Of a DNA stretch of 64,000 nucleotides, positions 62,015 through 64,000 are shown piece after piece. The stretch is from Cacajao melanocephalus (lineage: Eukaryota > Chordata > Mammalia > Primates > Pitheciidae). Under the pieces are notes generated by a model. The model saw nothing but the letters and a program-made list of their open reading frames with translations, was not told where the DNA came from and ran no database searches. The position numbers were made by a program, and so were the translations under genes. The stretch lies in the NCBI GenBank assembly GCA_963573385.1, contig CAUYLG010009201.1:30221-94220 (forward strand), in the 5' to 3' direction. Each line of letters opens with the position of its first letter. The stretch's first letter is position 1.

Positions 62015-62371
62015 TGGAGGGTGGATGGAGAAAACTGCTGAGACAGCCAAGTGGTAGGGGGGTCCTGGAGAAACTCCAAGCAGTCTTCCCACTAGAGTAG
62101 AGCCTTGGGACGTTCACGACATTAGCAACTGGAAGGAGCCTGGCTCCTCCTCTTCCTGTGTGGAAACTAAGATTCAAACTGCTGGGCAGAAAGGTCTGTA
62201 GTGGAGGGACTCTGGCCTTGCAAGAGTCCCTGTTTCCCCCTTTCTTTCCCTTTTCATCCAATAAAACCCTGCTTTACTCACCCTTTAAGAACTCTGTGAG
62301 CCTAAATTTTCATGGCTGTGGGACGGACAAGACCACCATCTTTAGCTAAACCAAGGAAAAGTACTGCAACA
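62015..62371 (+). mobile_element. 5' LTR of an endogenous retrovirus
   Basis: Ends GTACTGCAACA, four bases before a primer binding site, so it is the left LTR of a proviral copy. AATAAA is at 62260-62265, with CAAGACCACCATCTTTAGC in the following R/U5 part. The left boundary at TGGAGGGTGG is a best guess. Internal sequence follows; the right LTR is not in the window or not recognisable. Sub-family unassigned. Confidence 0.6.
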
Positions 62372-62375
62372 TTTT

Positions 62376-62393
62376 TGGTGCCCAACATGAGGC
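62376..62393 (+). other. Retroviral primer binding site, lysine-type
   Basis: TGGTGCCCAACATGAGGC agrees at 15 of 18 positions with the complement of the tRNA-Lys(1,2) 3' end (TGGCGCCCAACGTGGGGC). All three differences are C-to-T or G-to-A changes, as expected for CpG decay or general transition mutation. It lies four bases after the LTR end. Confidence 0.7.
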
Positions 62394-63520
62394 TCAAGAA
62401 ATGATAAGTGAAATGGGGACTCAAAAACCTCTCACTATTGCCTCTAAGCCTTTTAAGAGTGAGGAAAGCCATGCCCCCACCCCCCTACCCCCATAGCTCC
62501 CAGGTCTTTTCCTGGCCTCTTTCTTCCTTTTTCGAGACGGACCCAAGAGCAGCATCTTCATCTTCTGCTGCTTCCCCCTCCCTGCTGGAGCTGGGACACA
62601 TGGCCCAAGGGTCCCAAACAGCCCACTGACTGGGTCCCAGCCACAAGCTGCTGCAACCTTCCCCTTTCCTGGCCAAGGGATTCAGGTCCATTAGACAGTA
62701 ATTAAGCTTCCTCTTGATGGAGGAACCACTTGCCTAAAAATAAGAGGTTCTTCCCCATGAATTTCTAAACAGTCTTTTTCCTCCTTTCTTTAGCTGGCAG
62801 TTAACCTTTAAAGTTTTTTCTCTTTTAGAAGATTTTTTACTAGGCTAGCTTCCCCCAGCTATCACTGTATTCTCTGCAAAGCTTTGGTTGTGAAATAAAG
62901 CCTCCATCTTGTTTTACGTCTTGGGGACACAGCCGTTAACTGCTTGGCAGGGCTTTGTTTAGCAATCCTGCCTGAGGGGATGAGCCCTCTCAAATTCCAT
63001 ATCTGCATGTTTTCCTAACCCTGTCTTAAAATGCCCCACCCAGTGACTGTGTTTTCTTCTGCCTGCCTGTGTGTGTACTGTGCGTGATGTCTGTAAAAAC
63101 AGCCCTAATGAATTTTGCCTAAAGGAAGACAAGCTCCTGGAGCTAATATTTTTTAAAGGGAAGATAAAAGCTGTGGTACCTTTCAGTTCACATGACTTTA
63201 GTCTTTGAGAAATAAAAAGTGCCCTAAAGACTATTGGTAAAATGCAGGTCAGATGCAAGGCTTTCTAAGTGTTTTAAGGATACAAACTGCTTTTGGGCTT
63301 TTGAGAACTGTCTGTCTTGCCTGCTTCACAATTGGTAAGGCCTAGGGACATGTGTAACTAACCATGCCCTTAACTAAGAAGGCAAAGCTTGGCTACAGTT
63401 AGCACACAATAAAAGCAACTTACCAAGTTTTACCTTAAAGTTAAAAATTGTGAGGATTTGCCATTATAACATGTAATTGAAACTACTGAAAATAGATTTA
63501 CATGCAAGGGGTGCAAGAAC
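62394..63520 (+). mobile_element. ERV leader/internal remnant
   Basis: Sequence downstream of the primer binding site, with C-rich text (62470-62600) and several AATAAA motifs (for example near 62895, 63210 and 63407). No gag, pro, pol or env frame is detectable. Part may be another nested LTR; the right limit is arbitrary. Confidence 0.4.
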
Positions 63521-64000
63521 AGTAATGTTGTAGTGGAGAGAGCATAGAAAGTCAACACCAAGACAAAAGTATGCCAAATTGCAGGGTCTTTGTTGCCGGC
63601 GGCCACGGAGGACTCACATCTCTCCAACCCGTGGCCCCGAAAGGAGGGTGTCAAGACCTCTTATACCCGTAAAACCACCTCGGAGGTGAGGGTGAGGGGG
63701 GAGGTGGGGGTGAGGGGTTTCAGACATTCCGAGGGCCAGGGGATTCTGTCAATCACCTCCTGGGCGGAGATGAGGGTGAGGGGCTCCGGACATTCCGAGG
63801 GCCAGGGGACTTTGGACATTCTGATTGTTACTTAAGTGGTTCAGAGAAGTCAAGATAAGCATTAGTTTACACATTGTCTGGGTAGGGTGGAAATCACAGA
63901 CCTTAATTACTTATTACAAGTCGCAGGGGCCAAGATGGCGTGGGTTTGGACTGCTTGCCTGTCACATTAGGGGTTACAGAGAGCAGTTTCAACAGAAAGC
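63521..64000 (-). mobile_element. CpG-rich LTR-like block, antisense, cut by window edge
   Basis: A CpG-rich segment (63590-63830) with GAGGGTGAGGGG motifs. GACATTCCGAGGGCCAGGGG occurs at 63723 and 63789, a 66-bp tandem offset. On the minus strand a GTATAAGAG TATA-like box sits at about 63665-63657. This layout suits an antisense LTR, but neither end is defined and family is unknown. The 81-codon plus frame at 63590-63835 is produced by the repeat. Confidence 0.45.

Overview
The window looks like primate, most likely human, nuclear DNA from an AT-rich gene desert. Full-length dimeric Alu elements with A-tails and target-site duplications, MADE1 mini-mariners, THE1/MST and MLT1 LTRs, L1, L2 and MIR copies all occur, and no bacterial or viral gene organisation is present. 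I find no intact protein-coding gene, no tRNA, rRNA or snRNA gene and no CRISPR array. The open frames are short (longest 237 codons) and lie in repeats or in unassigned AT-rich DNA. The only coding-like signal outside a recognised repeat is an 82-nt open segment with good splice sites at 52546-52627, which could be an exon of a gene reaching beyond the window.

Layout. 1-5 kb: a decayed mariner transposon on the minus strand, an Alu, a GA microsatellite, a small near-perfect hairpin and a solo LTR with a 6-bp target duplication. 5-14 kb: Alus, two MADE1 elements, an L2 end, and a pair of ~240-bp direct duplicates about 1 kb apart. 16-21 kb: an MLT1 LTR, an antisense LTR, an old L1 fragment, a GC-rich ~27-bp imperfect tandem repeat, a 5'-truncated Alu and an L2. 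24-25 kb: MIRs and a THE1/MST LTR. 25-31 kb: mostly unassigned AT-rich DNA with microsatellites. 31-36 kb: an old L1 split by a younger L1 with a 5' inversion. 36-40 kb: two Alus and a 2.7-kb GC-rich ERV-like element bounded by TG...CA and a 4-bp duplication. 41-43 kb: a long TATG/TACA repeat and a solo LTR with TATA box, five CCAAT motifs and a duplicated U3 segment. 44-57 kb: an MLT1-type LTR, MIRs, an Alu, a long AT-rich stretch with the exon candidate, a THE1 LTR, an MLT-like LTR, an L2 and an Alu. 58-64 kb: a possible LTR, an ERV 5' LTR with a lysine-type primer binding site and leader, and a CpG-rich antisense LTR-like block running off the right edge.

Nothing here works together as a pathway. 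The interest lies in insertion history (nesting, twin priming, paired LTRs, local duplications) and in a few non-repeat signals that need outside data. Repeat family names come from recalled consensus features, with no database search; subfamily names are tentative.
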